Counted from the first letter of the stretch, positions 27,335 to 38,208 are shown. The stretch is 64,000 nucleotides of DNA from a bacterium (GCA_030824555.1 JAVBXK010000044.1:26574-90573), one strand, 5' to 3'. Numbers and translations: made by a program. Notes: generated from the letters alone by a model not told the origin.

Positions 27335-30076
27335 ATGCTGCCCTTGAACTCCACTCTCCCGTCGCCCCCCCTTCCGCGTCATGCCCAAACGTTCGAGCAG
27401 GTGCTGCTCGACTTGCAAACGCATGACCAGGGGCTGAGCGCACAGCAGGCATTTGAGCGGCTGGCGCAGCACGGCCCCAACCGCCTGGCCGACATCCCAC
27501 CACCCAGTGCCTGGGTTCGGCTGGCGCGACAGTTTCACAACCTGTTGCTGTATGTGCTGATGGGGGCGGCTGTGGTCACTGCCATGTTGGGGCATTGGGT
27601 GGATTCGGGCGTCATCGCTGCCGTGGTGTGCCTGAATGCCGTGATCGGGTTCATCCAAGAGGGCAAGGCCGAAGCAGCCCTGGCCGCCATCCGCCACATG
27701 CTCAGCCCCCATGCCCAGGTGCTGCGCGATGGTCGGTTGACCGATGTCGATGCCGCAGACCTGGTGCCTGGCGATGTGGTGCAACTCGCCTCGGGCGACC
27801 GCTTGCCCGCCGATGTGCGCCTGTTGATGGCCCGCAACTTCCATGTGGACGAAGCAGCGCTGACAGGTGAATCGGTGCCGGTCGCCAAATCAGTGGTGCC
27901 TGTGGTGGCAGATGCCACCATTGGGGACCGCACCTGCATGGCCTATGCGGGCACGCTGGTCACGCGGGGGCAGGCGCGTGCCGTGGTGGTGACCACCGGT
28001 AACCAGACCGAAATCGGCCGCATCGGTCGCATGCTGGCCGAGGTGGAGTCCACCACCACACCGCTGCTGCGGCAGATGGCCGTTGTGGGCCGCACGCTGA
28101 CGCTGCTCATCCTGTGTGTGGCTGCGGTGCTGTTCGGTTTTGGCGTGTGGGTGCGCGGCATGCCCGCGGGGGACATGTTCATGGCGGCAGTGGGGCTGGC
28201 AGTGGCGGCCATTCCCGAGGGCTTGCCCGCCATCATGACCATTGGGCTGGCCATCGGTGTGCAGCGCATGGCCAGGCGCCATGCCGTCATCCGGCGGCTG
28301 CCCGCTGTGGAGGCGTTGGGGTCGGTCACGGTCATCTGCTCTGACAAAACCGGCACGCTGACCCGCAATGAAATGACGGTGCAACGCGTTTTGCTGGCCG
28401 GGCAGGCGCTGGCCGTGCAAGGTGCCGGTTATGCGCCGGTGGGGGCCATCGACAGCGCCGATCATGCGGCCCTGGCGCCACTGTTGCAGGCGGCGGCCTT
28501 GTGCAACGATGCGCATCTGGCATCAGTGGACGGTGCGTGGACGCTGACCGGCGACCCCACCGAGGGCGCGTTGCTCACCCTGGCCATGAAGGGCGGGTTG
28601 CAACCCGCGCCGCTGCGCCAGGCCAGCAGTCGGGTGGACGTGGTGCCGTTCGAGTCCGATTACCGCTACATGGCCACGCTGCATGCCAACCCATCGGGTA
28701 CGGGCACCGTGGCGTGGGTGAAAGGCGCGCCCGAGCGCTTGCTGGCGCACTGCAGCCATGTGCTGCAGGCCGATGGGGCACAGGCCCCGCTGGACGCGGC
28801 GCAGTGGCACGACGCCGTCGAGGCCCAGGCCCGACAGGGCCGCCGCGTGTTGGCGCTGGCCTGCAAAACCCTGCCTGCCGACCAGGTCAGGCTGGACCAT
28901 GCCGATGTGGCCCATGGCCTGGTGCTGCTGGGGCTGGTGGCCATCATCGACCCGCCCCGCGAAGAGGCCGTGCGCGCGGTGGCGCAATGCCAGCGGGCCG
29001 GTATCCGGGTGGTGATGATCACCGGCGACCACGGCGTGACCGCCAGTGCCATCGCAGGCCAACTGGGCATGGGTGTGCCGGGTGACACGCTGGCGGCCCT
29101 GACCGGCCCCGAGCTGGAGACCATGAGCGACGCCGAATTGCAACAGGCCGTTCGCAGCACCCGCGTGTTTGCACGTGCCAGCCCGGAGCACAAAATCCGC
29201 CTGGTACGTGCGCTGCAAGCCAATGGCGAGGTGGTGGCCATGACCGGTGACGGCGTGAACGATGCGCCCGCACTCAAACAGGCCGATGTGGGCGTCGCCA
29301 TGGGCATGAAGGGCACCGAAGCCGCCAAGCAAGCCGGTGCCATCGTGCTGGCCGACGACAATTTCGCGTCCATTGCCCACGCGGTGGAAGAGGGCCGCAC
29401 GGTTTACGACAACCTGAAAAAAACCATCACCTTCCTGTTGCCCATCAACGGCGGCGAGTCGCTCTCGCTGCTGCTGGCCATCCTGTTGGGTGTGGCTTTG
29501 CCCATTGCCCCGGCGCAAATTTTGTGGGTGAACATGGTCAGCTCCATTGCGCTGGCGCTGGTACTGGCGTTCGAGCCCACCGAGCGCGACGTGATGAGCC
29601 GCCCGCCCCGGCTGCCCGATGAACCCATGCTGTCCGCTTTCGTGATGTGGCGCATCTGTTTCGTTTCAGTGTTGTTCATGGCCGGCATTTTTGGCATGCA
29701 CGGCTGGGCGCTGTCGTGGGGCGCTGACGAGGCGACGGCGCGCACGGTGGCTGTCAACACCCTGGTGTCCATGGAGGTGTTCTACCTGTTCAGCGTGCGC
29801 TACCTCAAGTCGCCCTCGTTCACCTGGCAGGGGGTGAAGGGCACGCCGCTGGTGCTGATGTCGATCGCAGCGGTCGTGTGTTTGCAACTGCTGTTCACGT
29901 ACGCCCCGTTCATGCACGCGCTGTTCGAATCCCGGTCGCTGGCCTGGCACACCTTGATGGCCATCGTGGCCGCTGGTGCGGCGGTGCTGTTTGTTCTGGA
30001 GCTTGAGAAACTGGTATTGCGGCGCCTGGGGGTGGGGCAATCTGTGGGTGACGCCCGCGTGGGTCGTCGGCCATGA
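27335..30076 (+). CDS. P2-type cation-transporting ATPase
   Basis: A 913-residue inner-membrane pump with the complete P-type set: the actuator [19 protein letters not shown] in TM4 (typical of P2 Ca2+ or Na+/K+-like pumps), phosphorylated D337 in [21 protein letters not shown] in the nucleotide domain, and [18 protein letters not shown]. About ten membrane segments are visible. Its closest type by motif is the bacterial Ca2+/Mg2+ or Na+ PMA1-like group; the ion cannot be fixed. The last four bases overlap the Na/Pi-cotransporter-like gene, so the two are co-translated. Confidence 0.92.
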   Translation: MLPLNSTLPSPPLPRHAQTFEQVLLDLQTHDQGLSAQQAFERLAQHGPNRLADIPPPSAWVRLARQFHNLLLYVLMGAAVVTAMLGHWVDSGVIAAVVCLNAVIGFIQEGKAEAALAAIRHMLSPHAQVLRDGRLTDVDAADLVPGDVVQLASGDRLPADVRLLMARNFHVDEAALTGESVPVAKSVVPVVADATIGDRTCMAYAGTLVTRGQARAVVVTTGNQTEIGRIGRMLAEVESTTTPLLRQMAVVGRTLTLLILCVAAVLFGFGVWVRGMPAGDMFMAAVGLAVAAIPEGLPAIMTIGLAIGVQRMARRHAVIRRLPAVEALGSVTVICSDKTGTLTRNEMTVQRVLLAGQALAVQGAGYAPVGAIDSADHAALAPLLQAAALCNDAHLASVDGAWTLTGDPTEGALLTLAMKGGLQPAPLRQASSRVDVVPFESDYRYMATLHANPSGTGTVAWVKGAPERLLAHCSHVLQADGAQAPLDAAQWHDAVEAQARQGRRVLALACKTLPADQVRLDHADVAHGLVLLGLVAIIDPPREEAVRAVAQCQRAGIRVVMITGDHGVTASAIAGQLGMGVPGDTLAALTGPELETMSDAELQQAVRSTRVFARASPEHKIRLVRALQANGEVVAMTGDGVNDAPALKQADVGVAMGMKGTEAAKQAGAIVLADDNFASIAHAVEEGRTVYDNLKKTITFLLPINGGESLSLLLAILLGVALPIAPAQILWVNMVSSIALALVLAFEPTERDVMSRPPRLPDEPMLSAFVMWRICFVSVLFMAGIFGMHGWALSWGADEATARTVAVNTLVSMEVFYLFSVRYLKSPSFTWQGVKGTPLVLMSIAAVVCLQLLFTYAPFMHALFESRSLAWHTLMAIVAAGAAVLFVLELEKLVLRRLGVGQSVGDARVGRRP

Positions 30077-31716
30077 CCATGTGGACGTTGATGGCAACAT
30101 TGGCGGGCGGTGTCGGTCTGTTCCTGTTGGGCATGACCATGATGAGCGACGGGTTGCGCCTGGCGGCAGGCCCCTCCCTGGAGCGCATCCTGCGTGCAGC
30201 CACACGCACGCGCTGGCATGGCCTGGGTTCGGGGGTGCTGGTCACGTCTCTGGTGCAGTCGTCCAGTGCCGTCACGGTGGCCACCATCGGGTTCGTCAAT
30301 GTCGGTCTGTTGTCGTTGGGCGGTGCCTTGTGGGTGCTGTTCGGTGCCAACGTGGGCACCACCATGACAGGGTGGATCGTGGCCCTGGTCGGTTTGAAGT
30401 TCAAAGTCGAGGCCCTGGCCATGCCGCTGGTGGGGTTGGGCGTGGCCTTGCAGCTCAGCGGTGCGGGCAAACGCCGGGGCGCGGTCGGGGGTGCGTTGGC
30501 AGGTTTCGGGCTGCTGTTCATGGGCATCGCACTGTTGCAACAGGCGTTTGGCGGCCTGGCTGCACAGGTTGAGCTGCCATCGGGCACGGGCATGCTGTCT
30601 GTGCTGACACAAATGCTGGTGGGTGTGCTCATGACGGTGTTGATGCAGTCCTCCAGTGCAGCCATGACGGTGGTGCTCACGGCAGCCCAAGGCGGCCTCC
30701 TGACGCCTGAAGGTGCTGCTGCGGTGGCCATCGGGGCCAATATCGGCACCACCACCACGGCTTTGCTGGCCACCCTGGGTGCCACCGCCAATGCCAAGCG
30801 TGCGGCCGTGGCGCATGTGATGTTCAACGTGGTCACGGCTGTGGTTGCGCTGGCGTTGTTGCCCTGGATGCTGGCCGCCACCCGCGCTGCGGGCGCGTGG
30901 CTGAACCTGCCACCCGACCCAGCCACCCAGTTGGCGTTGTTCCACACCTGCTTCAACCTGTTGGGCGTGGCCCTGATGTGGCCTGTCGTGGGCAAGCTCA
31001 GCGCCTGGCTGAACACCTTGTTCCAGGGGCGCGAGGGCGGTGCCGGTGTGCCGCAGTTCATTGACCACACCCTGGTCAGGGTGCCCGCACTGGCCACAGA
31101 AGCACTGGGCCGCGAACTCCAACGCCTGGGTCATCTGGCGGAAGATCTGTTGCGCCAGGCTGCTCACGGGGCCTCCGATGACGACATGCGACGGGGTCAT
31201 GCCGTGTTCCTGGCACTGGATGCCGCCATCCAGCAGTTTGTTCAGTCGCTCAGTCGCGAGACGATGTCTGCCGCCAGCAGCGAGGCGCTGGCCCACCAGC
31301 TTCGGATCCGCTGGTATCACCAAACCAGTGCCGAGCTGGCGTTGGCCGCGCACGCCGCAGGCGGCACAGCCGAAACGGCCATCTTTTCCATGGGCAGTCA
31401 GACCCTGTGGGCCACTTTCATTCAAGCACTCGACGGGGTGCTGGACGCGAGTGACCCCTTGCACCACCAGGCCCCGTTGGACCCCAGTGGGGCCCTTGAA
31501 TTGGGGCAGCTTGAGCAGGCACAAGATGCATTGGCTGCTGCACACAGCGTGCTGAAAGCGCATTGGTTGTCCGAGGCGGCGTCCGGTCTGTTGAGCTTGA
31601 CGGCACTGGATGCCCACTTGCACCGGGTAGCTGCCCTGCGAGATGCCGCCATTCACATGACCAAGGCCAGCCGCTGGTCCTGGTTGCGCGAGGGCCCGCC
31701 TCGGTCAGAGGTTTAA
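30073..31716 (+). CDS. Na/Pi-cotransporter II family protein with PhoU-like tail
   Basis: A 547-residue membrane protein of the NptA/YjbB type. The two QSSS repeats, TSLVQSSSAVTVATIGFVN and TVLMQSSSAAMTVVLTAA, each followed by a GANIGTT-like or GANVGTT motif, mark the two inverted halves of the transporter. From about residue 330 a soluble helical region (ALGRELQRLGHLAEDLLRQ) resembles a PhoU domain. The start overlaps the P-type ATPase stop (ATGA), implying a joint ion-homeostasis role. Phosphate is the likely substrate by family. Confidence 0.88.
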   Translation: MTMWTLMATLAGGVGLFLLGMTMMSDGLRLAAGPSLERILRAATRTRWHGLGSGVLVTSLVQSSSAVTVATIGFVNVGLLSLGGALWVLFGANVGTTMTGWIVALVGLKFKVEALAMPLVGLGVALQLSGAGKRRGAVGGALAGFGLLFMGIALLQQAFGGLAAQVELPSGTGMLSVLTQMLVGVLMTVLMQSSSAAMTVVLTAAQGGLLTPEGAAAVAIGANIGTTTTALLATLGATANAKRAAVAHVMFNVVTAVVALALLPWMLAATRAAGAWLNLPPDPATQLALFHTCFNLLGVALMWPVVGKLSAWLNTLFQGREGGAGVPQFIDHTLVRVPALATEALGRELQRLGHLAEDLLRQAAHGASDDDMRRGHAVFLALDAAIQQFVQSLSRETMSAASSEALAHQLRIRWYHQTSAELALAAHAAGGTAETAIFSMGSQTLWATFIQALDGVLDASDPLHHQAPLDPSGALELGQLEQAQDALAAAHSVLKAHWLSEAASGLLSLTALDAHLHRVAALRDAAIHMTKASRWSWLREGPPRSEV

Positions 31717-31777
31717 ACTGACCGGATGGTCTTGGCGGCACCGTCATGGCTTGTTCATCAACTTATTTGTAACGCCC

Positions 31778-33082
31778 ATGGTCCCCCATCTTGTTACCGC
31801 GCTCAATGGTCCCATCAACGAGCTGGAGCAGCGCATCCTGGAGTCGACACCCGTCATCGAGCGCTGGTTCAGGTTGGAGTGGATGGAACACACGCCGCCG
31901 TTCTACAGCTCGGTGGACGTGCGCAACGCCGGCTTCAAGCTGGCCCCGGTGGACACCTGCCTGTTTCCAGGTGGCTGGAACAACCTGTCCCCCGAGATGC
32001 TGCCGCTGGCGGTGCAGGCGGCCATGGCGGCCATCGAAAAAATCTGCCCCGAGGCCAAAAACCTGCTGCTCGTGCCGTCGGCCCAGACGCACAACACGTT
32101 CTACCTGAGCAACCTGTCACGCTTGGCCCAGATATTCAACCTGGCCGGGTTGAACGTGCGGCTGGGGTCGCTCAGCGCCGATTTGAAAGAGCCTGTGCAA
32201 CTGGAGGTGCCCGGTGGCGCACCGCTGACGCTGGAGCCGCTGCAACGTGGCAAGCGCCGCCTGGGGTTGAAGCACTTCGACCCGTGCACCATTTTGCTGA
32301 ACAACGACCTGTCTGCCGGGGTGCCCGGCATCCTGGAAGACCTGCACGAGCAATACCTGTTGCCGCCGCTGCACGCAGGCTGGCCCACGCGCCGGCACAG
32401 CACGCATTTCCGTCTGTACGAAGAGCTGGCCAAGCGATTTGCCAAGGTGCTGGGCATGGACCACTGGCTCATCAACCCGGCCTGCGCACCTTGCGGCGAA
32501 CTTGACCTGACCACGCCTGCGGGTCTGGCAGCCCTGCAGGCACAGGTCGATGTCGTGCTGACCAAAACCCGGCGCAAGTACAAAGAGTACGGCATCAACG
32601 AAAAGGCTTTCGCGGTCATCAAGCGCGATGACGGGCGTGCCGATGTCGGCCCTTGGGTGGTGCGCGACGCGAAAGACGTGCCCGCGCTCGTGGCGGCTGC
32701 GCAGCTTGCCGGTCAGGCGACGGGTGCAGCCGCACGCCAACCCCTGCAGGGGCCGTTTTTCGTGCAGGAAGGCGTGCTGAACAACGAGCGCATCAACGAT
32801 GCCGTGGCCGAGCCTGTCGTCTACATGATGGACCGTTACGTGGTGGGCGGCTTCTACCGGGTGCACGCCGACCAGGCTGACCACCAGGGCATGAACGGCC
32901 CGGGGGCCAGCTTTTTGCCCCTGGCGTTTGACCAGAGCAACCACCTGCCCCAGCTGGGCGCGCGTCCCGGTGCAAGCGGTCCCAACCGCTTCTACATGTA
33001 CGGCGTGATTGCCCGCCTGGGCATGTTGGCCGCCAGTTACGAGCTGGAAGCCACCGACCCCGACGCTGAAATTTACGACTGA
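31778..33082 (+). CDS. gshA: Glutamate-cysteine ligase (betaproteobacterial GshA type)
   Basis: This enzyme makes gamma-glutamylcysteine, the first step of glutathione synthesis. The 434-residue protein belongs to the separate GshA family of beta- and some other proteobacteria, unrelated in length to the E. coli enzyme. Typical stretches are SVDVRNAGFKLAPVDTCLFPGG in the N-terminal third, LLNNDLSAGVP, KYKEYGINEKAFAVIKRD, and YVVGGFYRVH. ATG at 31778 was chosen; a TTG 27 bases earlier is unlikely. gshB lies downstream, separated by kup and benE. Confidence 0.93.
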   Translation: MVPHLVTALNGPINELEQRILESTPVIERWFRLEWMEHTPPFYSSVDVRNAGFKLAPVDTCLFPGGWNNLSPEMLPLAVQAAMAAIEKICPEAKNLLLVPSAQTHNTFYLSNLSRLAQIFNLAGLNVRLGSLSADLKEPVQLEVPGGAPLTLEPLQRGKRRLGLKHFDPCTILLNNDLSAGVPGILEDLHEQYLLPPLHAGWPTRRHSTHFRLYEELAKRFAKVLGMDHWLINPACAPCGELDLTTPAGLAALQAQVDVVLTKTRRKYKEYGINEKAFAVIKRDDGRADVGPWVVRDAKDVPALVAAAQLAGQATGAAARQPLQGPFFVQEGVLNNERINDAVAEPVVYMMDRYVVGGFYRVHADQADHQGMNGPGASFLPLAFDQSNHLPQLGARPGASGPNRFYMYGVIARLGMLAASYELEATDPDAEIYD

Positions 33083-33226
33083 GGCGGTGTGTCAAGCAGT
33101 GATTCATTGAAGTTGCTGCACCACAACAGGCCGCCGGGGTGACTTGTTCCCCCGTGACTTGGGTGCGCTCGGACAGGCGCACAATCGCAGGTTTTCGGCT
33201 TTGAAATCCCGGCCTGCTCAGGTTGG

Positions 33227-35104
33227 GTGACTCACTTGTCTGCATCCAAATCATCCCTGGCTACGTTGACCCTTGGCGCCATCGGCGTGGTCTATGGCGA
33301 CATCGGCACCAGCGTGCTGTACGCCATCAAGGAAATTTTCGGTTCCGGCCATGTGCCGTTCACCACAGACAACGTGTTTGGCGTGTTGTCCATCGTGTTC
33401 TGGACGCTGACGGTCATCGTCTCGCTCAAATACGTGACGCTGGTGCTGCGCGCCGACAACCATGGCGAGGGTGGCCTGGTGGCCATGCTGGCGCTGGCAT
33501 CGCAGTCGGTGAAGGACCGGCCACGGTTGCGCCGCTGGCTGCTGGTGGTGGGCATCTTCGGCACCTGTTTGTTTTATGGTGACGGTGTCATCACCCCGGC
33601 CATTTCGGTGCTGTCTGCCGTGGAGGGCCTGGAGGTCATTTCGCCTGCCTTCAAAAAGGGGGTGATCCCCATCACGCTGATCATCCTGTTTGGCCTGTTT
33701 GCGGTGCAAAAGCGCGGCACCACGGGCATTGGCAAGTTTTTTGGCCCCATCACGGTGGTGTGGTTTGCGGTGATTGCGGCGTTGGGTGTGTGGCACATCG
33801 CCAGCAACCCGGCCATTTTGTGGGCCATCAGCCCGCACTATGCGTTGATGTTCATGTTCAGCCAACCGGGCACCACCTTCATCATCCTGGGTGCGGTGGT
33901 GCTGTGCGTGACAGGCGGTGAGGCGCTGTATGCCGACATGGGGCACTTTGGCAAAAAACCCATTCGGGTGGCGTGGTTTGCCATCGTCATGCCTTCGCTG
34001 GCGCTGAATTACTTCGGTCAAGGCGCCTTGTTGCTGCAGAACCCTGAGGCCGTGAAAAACCCGTTCTACCTTATGGCCCCTGACTGGATGCTCATTCCTC
34101 TGGTGGGCCTGGCGACCATGGCCACGGTGATCGCGTCGCAGGCGCTCATTTCGGGGGCGTTCAGCGTCACCAAACAGGTGGTCCAGCTGGGTTACCTGCC
34201 ACGCCTGCAGTTGCTGCACACCAGCGTGAAGGACACCGGGCAAATCTACATCCCCTTCGTCAACTGGGGCCTGTTCGTGACCATCGTGCTGGCCGTGGTC
34301 ATGTTCAAGTCCAGCAGCAACCTGGCAGCGGCCTACGGCATTGCGGTGTGCACCGACATGCTCATCACCACGGTGCTGACGTTTTTTGTCATCCGCTACG
34401 GCTGGAAATACCCGCTGTGGCTGTGCCTGGGGGCCACGGGGTTTTTCTTTGTGGTGGACCTGGCGTTCTGGGCGTCCAACCTCATGAAGCTGTTTGACGG
34501 TGGCTGGTTCCCGCTGGCCATCGGTGGCGCGGTGTTTGCCCTCATGCTCACCTGGAAAGAAGGCCGCAAACTGTTGAGCGAAAAGCTGCGCGAGGACGCG
34601 CTGGACCTGCCCAGCTTCCTGGACGCCATCTTCGTCAGCCCACCCGCACGGGTCGAGGGCACGGCCGTGTTCCTGACCGCCGAACTGGGCACGGTGCCCA
34701 ACGCCTTGTTGCACAACCTGAAGCACAACAAGGTGCTGCATGCGCAGAACCTGTTCGTGTCCGTCAAGCACCATGAAGTACCGTGGATTGCCATGGCCAA
34801 GCGTCTGGAAGTGGAAGACTTGGGGCACGACTGCTGGCAGGTGGTCATTCACTATGGTTTCAAGAACGACCCCAACGTGCCCAAAGCGCTGGCGCTGATG
34901 AAGCCGCACGGTTGCGAGCTGGAAGCCATGAGCACCAGCTACTTCCTGTCGCGCGACACCGTCATCCCCACGCTGGGTGGTGGCATGGCCCTGTGGCGCG
35001 AAAAAATATTTGCGCAGATGCACCGCAACGCCAGTGGCGCTGCCGACTTCCTCAATTTGCCCAGCAACGCGGTGGTGGAATTGGGGTCGAAGGTGGAAAT
35101 TTAA
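33227..35104 (+). CDS. kup: Low-affinity potassium transporter Kup
   Basis: Kup takes up K+ with protons. The 625-residue protein opens [20 protein letters not shown], the Kup signature with [25 protein letters not shown] and [13 protein letters not shown] follow, with about 12 membrane helices and a C-terminal cytosolic domain ending [10 protein letters not shown]. The start is GTG at 33227; TTG would be the other option. Repeat R10 begins at its stop codon. In some bacteria EIIA-Ntr controls K+ uptake, and ptsN is present in the window, but no direct link is visible. Confidence 0.96.
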   Translation: MTHLSASKSSLATLTLGAIGVVYGDIGTSVLYAIKEIFGSGHVPFTTDNVFGVLSIVFWTLTVIVSLKYVTLVLRADNHGEGGLVAMLALASQSVKDRPRLRRWLLVVGIFGTCLFYGDGVITPAISVLSAVEGLEVISPAFKKGVIPITLIILFGLFAVQKRGTTGIGKFFGPITVVWFAVIAALGVWHIASNPAILWAISPHYALMFMFSQPGTTFIILGAVVLCVTGGEALYADMGHFGKKPIRVAWFAIVMPSLALNYFGQGALLLQNPEAVKNPFYLMAPDWMLIPLVGLATMATVIASQALISGAFSVTKQVVQLGYLPRLQLLHTSVKDTGQIYIPFVNWGLFVTIVLAVVMFKSSSNLAAAYGIAVCTDMLITTVLTFFVIRYGWKYPLWLCLGATGFFFVVDLAFWASNLMKLFDGGWFPLAIGGAVFALMLTWKEGRKLLSEKLREDALDLPSFLDAIFVSPPARVEGTAVFLTAELGTVPNALLHNLKHNKVLHAQNLFVSVKHHEVPWIAMAKRLEVEDLGHDCWQVVIHYGFKNDPNVPKALALMKPHGCELEAMSTSYFLSRDTVIPTLGGGMALWREKIFAQMHRNASGAADFLNLPSNAVVELGSKVEI

Positions 35105-35163
35105 AGCTTTTTAGGCCTCTGTCGCTTGTCCGTAAAGCGCAGACAGCTCCTGTATTTGATATG
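35102..35163 (+). repeat. Dispersed repeat, copy R10, filling the kup-benE gap
   Basis: AAAGCTTTTTAGGCCTCTGT, then CGCTT and AAAGCG separated by six bases, then CAGACAGCTCC and TTTGATATGAAT. It spans the whole gap from the kup stop codon to the benE start codon. The inner inverted repeat is clearer than in other copies. Confidence 0.7.
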
Positions 35164-36360
35164 AATTTCTGGCGCGATCTTTCCCTGTCAGCTGCCACGG
35201 CGGGGTTCGTGGCGGTGTTGGTGGGGTTCACCAGTTCGGTGGCCATCGTGTTCCAGGCAGCACAGGCGTTCGGGGCCACCCCGGCGCAAATCACCTCGTG
35301 GATGTGGGCATTGGGCCTGGGCATGGGGCTGTGTTCCGCTGTGCCCTCGTTGTGGCTGAAGCAGCCTGTCATGGTGGCATGGTCCACGCCCGGTGCAGCG
35401 GTGCTGGCATCGGCGGGCGTGGCGGCTGCGGCCAGCGGGGCAGGTTTTGCCATGGCCGATGCCGTGGGCGCGTTCATGGTGTGTGCCGTGCTCATCACCC
35501 TGGCCGGGGTCACCGGGTTGTTCGAGCGGCTCATGAACCGCATACCCATGGCGCTGGCCTCGGCCCTGTTGGCTGGGGTGCTGGCGCGGTTTGGTTTGCA
35601 GGCGTTTGCCGCAGCCCAAACCGCCTTGCCCCTGGTGTTGTCGATGCTGGCCGCCTACGTGCTGGGCAAGCGCTGGGTGCCGCGTTACGCGGTACCCGCC
35701 ACGCTGGCGGTGGGCGTGGCGTGTGCCGCCCTGCAAGGCGACCTGGCTTGGCACGCCGTGCAGTTTGAACTGGCCCTGCCCGTGTTCACCGCGCCCGCGT
35801 TCAGCTGGCAGGCGGCCATCAGCCTGGCGTTGCCGCTGTTTGTGGTCACCATGGCATCACAGAACCTGCCAGGTGTGGCCGTGATGCGTGCCACGGGGTA
35901 CGACCTGCCGGTGTCCAAACTCATCACGCTCACCGGCGTGGTCACGCTGGTGCTGGCCCCGTTCGGGGCGTTTGCGCTCAACTTCAGCGCCATCACCGCC
36001 GCCATTTGCATGGGGCCTGAGGCACACGCGGACAAAGCTCGCCGTTACGTGGCTGCCGTGGTGTGCGGCGGCATTTATGTGCTGATCGGGCTGTTCGGTG
36101 CGGTGGTCACCGGGCTGCTGACGGCTTTCCCCAAAGAGCTGGTGGTGGCCATTGCCGGGCTGGCACTGTTGGGCAGCATCGGTGGTGGCCTGCACGCCGC
36201 GCTGGCCGACGAGCGCCACCGCGAGGCCGCGCTCATCACCTTCCTGGTCACGCTCAGCGGCGTGGTCGTTGGCGGTGTGGGCTCGGCCTTCTGGGGTGTG
36301 GTGGCCGGTGGGCTGGTGTTGTTTGTGCAACAGTATGGGCTCCGTCACAAGTCACATTGA
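35161..36360 (+). CDS. benE: BenE family benzoate/H+ symporter-like transporter
   Basis: A 399-residue inner-membrane protein with about 12 hydrophobic segments. The start MNFWRDLSLSAATAGFVAVL and VGFTSSVAIVFQAAQAFGA, WSTPGAAVLA, MASQNLPGVAVMRATGY and AICMGPEAHAD are hallmarks of the BenE/YdcO family. No benzoate catabolic gene is nearby, so the true substrate is unclear. ATG at 35161 is part of repeat R10 and lacks a normal ribosome-binding site. gshB follows 11 bases after its stop, which suggests a shared transcript. Confidence 0.88.
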   Translation: MNFWRDLSLSAATAGFVAVLVGFTSSVAIVFQAAQAFGATPAQITSWMWALGLGMGLCSAVPSLWLKQPVMVAWSTPGAAVLASAGVAAAASGAGFAMADAVGAFMVCAVLITLAGVTGLFERLMNRIPMALASALLAGVLARFGLQAFAAAQTALPLVLSMLAAYVLGKRWVPRYAVPATLAVGVACAALQGDLAWHAVQFELALPVFTAPAFSWQAAISLALPLFVVTMASQNLPGVAVMRATGYDLPVSKLITLTGVVTLVLAPFGAFALNFSAITAAICMGPEAHADKARRYVAAVVCGGIYVLIGLFGAVVTGLLTAFPKELVVAIAGLALLGSIGGGLHAALADERHREAALITFLVTLSGVVVGGVGSAFWGVVAGGLVLFVQQYGLRHKSH

Positions 36361-36371
36361 CACCTCCACAC

Positions 36372-37358
36372 ATGCAAGTCCTCATCGTTGCCGACCCCAT
36401 CGAATCCTTCAAAACCCACAAGGACACCACCTACGTGATGATGCGCGAGGCGCAGCGGCGCGGGCACAGCGTGGCGGTGTGCTTGCCCGCCGACCTGGCC
36501 TGGCAAAGTGGGCAGCCCGTGACCGCTGCGGTGCGGCGCATCCGCCTGCTGGACATCACGCCGGCCTACGGGGCCACGCAAGCCACCCAGCCATGGTTCG
36601 AAGAAGCGGCTGCCGACACAGGCCGCACGGCGTTGAAGGACTTTGATGCCGTGCTGATGCGCAAAGACCCGCCGTTCGATGCCGAATTCATCTACGCCAC
36701 CCACCTGCTGGAACAGGCCGAGCGCGAAGGCGCCAAGGTGTTCAACCAACCCGCTGCGTTGCGCGATCACCCTGAAAAGCTGGCGCTGATGCAGTTCCCG
36801 CAGTACGCGCCGCCCACGCTGGTCACGCGCAGCGCGGCCGACGTGAAAGCTTTCCATGCCGAGCACGGCGACATCATCCTGAAGCCTCTGGACGGCATGG
36901 GGGGCATGGGCATCTTCCGCGTGAAGGCCGATGGGCTCAACCTGGGCTCCATCATCGAGACGCTGAACCTGGACGGTGCCCAGACGCTGATGGTGCAGCG
37001 CTATCTGCCCGAGATTGTGGAAGGCGACAAACGCGTGCTGGTGATTGGCGGCAAGCCCGTGCCCTTCAGCCTGGCGCGCATCCCGCAGGGCAACGAGGTG
37101 CGCGGCAACCTGGCTGCTGGGGGCAAAGGCGTGGCCATGGCATTGACCGAACGCGAGCGCGAGATTGCCGAGGCCTTGGGCCCCACCCTGGCCGCACGCG
37201 GCCTGCTGCTGGTGGGCCTGGACGTGATCGGCGGCCGCCTGACCGAAGTCAATGTGACCAGCCCCACCTGTTTCCAGGAAATCACCCAGCAAATGGGTTT
37301 CGATGTGGCGGCGATGTTTGTGGATGCGCTGGAGGCAGCGTTGGCCGCCGCCAGCTGA
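36372..37358 (+). CDS. gshB: Glutathione synthetase
   Basis: GshB joins glycine to gamma-glutamylcysteine with ATP. The 328-residue ATP-grasp enzyme starts MQVLIVADPIESFKTHKDTT. It has MRKDPPFDAEFIYATHLL, the glycine-rich loop KPLDGMGGMGIFRV, and EVNVTSPTCFQEI as metal and product site. Length equals the E. coli enzyme within about 12 residues. It lies 11 bases after benE, with gshA two genes upstream, so glutathione synthesis is split by two transporter genes. Confidence 0.96.
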   Translation: MQVLIVADPIESFKTHKDTTYVMMREAQRRGHSVAVCLPADLAWQSGQPVTAAVRRIRLLDITPAYGATQATQPWFEEAAADTGRTALKDFDAVLMRKDPPFDAEFIYATHLLEQAEREGAKVFNQPAALRDHPEKLALMQFPQYAPPTLVTRSAADVKAFHAEHGDIILKPLDGMGGMGIFRVKADGLNLGSIIETLNLDGAQTLMVQRYLPEIVEGDKRVLVIGGKPVPFSLARIPQGNEVRGNLAAGGKGVAMALTEREREIAEALGPTLAARGLLLVGLDVIGGRLTEVNVTSPTCFQEITQQMGFDVAAMFVDALEAALAAAS

Positions 37359-37435
37359 TGGGCCGCAGCGAGGCGCGTGGCCGCCCGCTTTTTGCCGCAG
37401 GCATCACCATGGCCCACGGCGTGCCACCGTGCTTG

Positions 37436-38197
37436 TCAGCTGGGCAAGCCGTCCACAAACACCTTCAGCTCGTTGGGCTCGAACGCTGTCCAGCATTCGT
37501 TTTCGGTGAGGGGTGTGGTGACAATCACCGCCGCGCGGTCACCGGGATGGTTCAGCTCGGCAAAGTCGACGGTCCAGTCCTGGTCTTTCAGGGTGGCGGT
37601 GGCAAACGGGTGCTGGCGCACCAGGTAGTGCAGCTTGGTGCTGCAATGTGCCCACAGCGCATCGCCGTTGCTCAGCAGGAAGTTGAACGTGCCAAACGCG
37701 CGCACCTTGGGTACCAGTTCACGCAGTGTGTGCGTCAGCTCTTCCACGGTGGGCAACCCGGCGTGTGATTTGGCCAGTTCTTGCATCAGCCAGCAGAATG
37801 CGCGCTCGCTGTCGGTGCTGCCCACGGGCTGGAAGTGGGTGTGCAGGCGGGGGGCATATGCCTTCAGGTCGCCGTTGTGGGCAAACACCCAGTGGCGGCC
37901 CCAGAGTTCGCGCACGAAAGGGTGTGCGTTCTCCAGAACGACAGATCCCACAGTGGCCTTGCGCACATGAGCAATGATGTTTGTGCTCTTTAAATGATAG
38001 TTCTTCAGGAACTCGGCCATGGGCGACTGCGCCGCACTTTGGTGGTCCACAAAATGGCGCAAACCCCGGCCCTCGAAAAAGGCAATGCCCCAGCCGTCGG
38101 CATGCTCGTCGGTCTGGCCGCCGCGCTGGCAAAAACCGGTGAAGCTGAAGGTGGCATCGGTGGGCGTGGCGCAGTTCAGGCCGAGGAGTTGGCACAT
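37436..38197 (-). CDS. Class II glutamine amidotransferase (YafJ-like)
   Basis: The 253-residue protein is an Ntn hydrolase domain with Cys2 as the predicted nucleophile (MCQLLGLNCATPTDATFSF). HADGWGIAFFEGRG, ENAHPFVRELWGRHWVFAHNG and GSTDSERAFCWLM are typical of E. coli YafJ and EgtC-like proteins. There is no synthase domain, so the ammonia or acyl acceptor is unknown. It ends a minus-strand operon after a cysteine-rich protein and a small membrane protein, with gaps of 7 and 11 bases. Confidence 0.88.
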   Translation of the reverse strand: MCQLLGLNCATPTDATFSFTGFCQRGGQTDEHADGWGIAFFEGRGLRHFVDHQSAAQSPMAEFLKNYHLKSTNIIAHVRKATVGSVVLENAHPFVRELWGRHWVFAHNGDLKAYAPRLHTHFQPVGSTDSERAFCWLMQELAKSHAGLPTVEELTHTLRELVPKVRAFGTFNFLLSNGDALWAHCSTKLHYLVRQHPFATATLKDQDWTVDFAELNHPGDRAAVIVTTPLTENECWTAFEPNELKVFVDGLPS

Positions 38198-38208
38198 GGT
38201 GTGGGGCG

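Noticed and set aside
26072..27844. Long minus-strand open frame of 590 codons opposite proA and the P-type ATPase
   Set aside because: Histidine- and glutamine-rich, no family motif; an antisense shadow of GC-rich coding sequence.
29800..31656. Minus-strand open frame of 618 codons opposite the ATPase and Na/Pi genes
   Set aside because: Low-complexity antisense of well-supported genes; no start signal.
33251..35023. Minus-strand open frame of 590 codons opposite kup
   Set aside because: Exact antisense of a clear Kup protein; His/Gln-rich composition typical of shadows.
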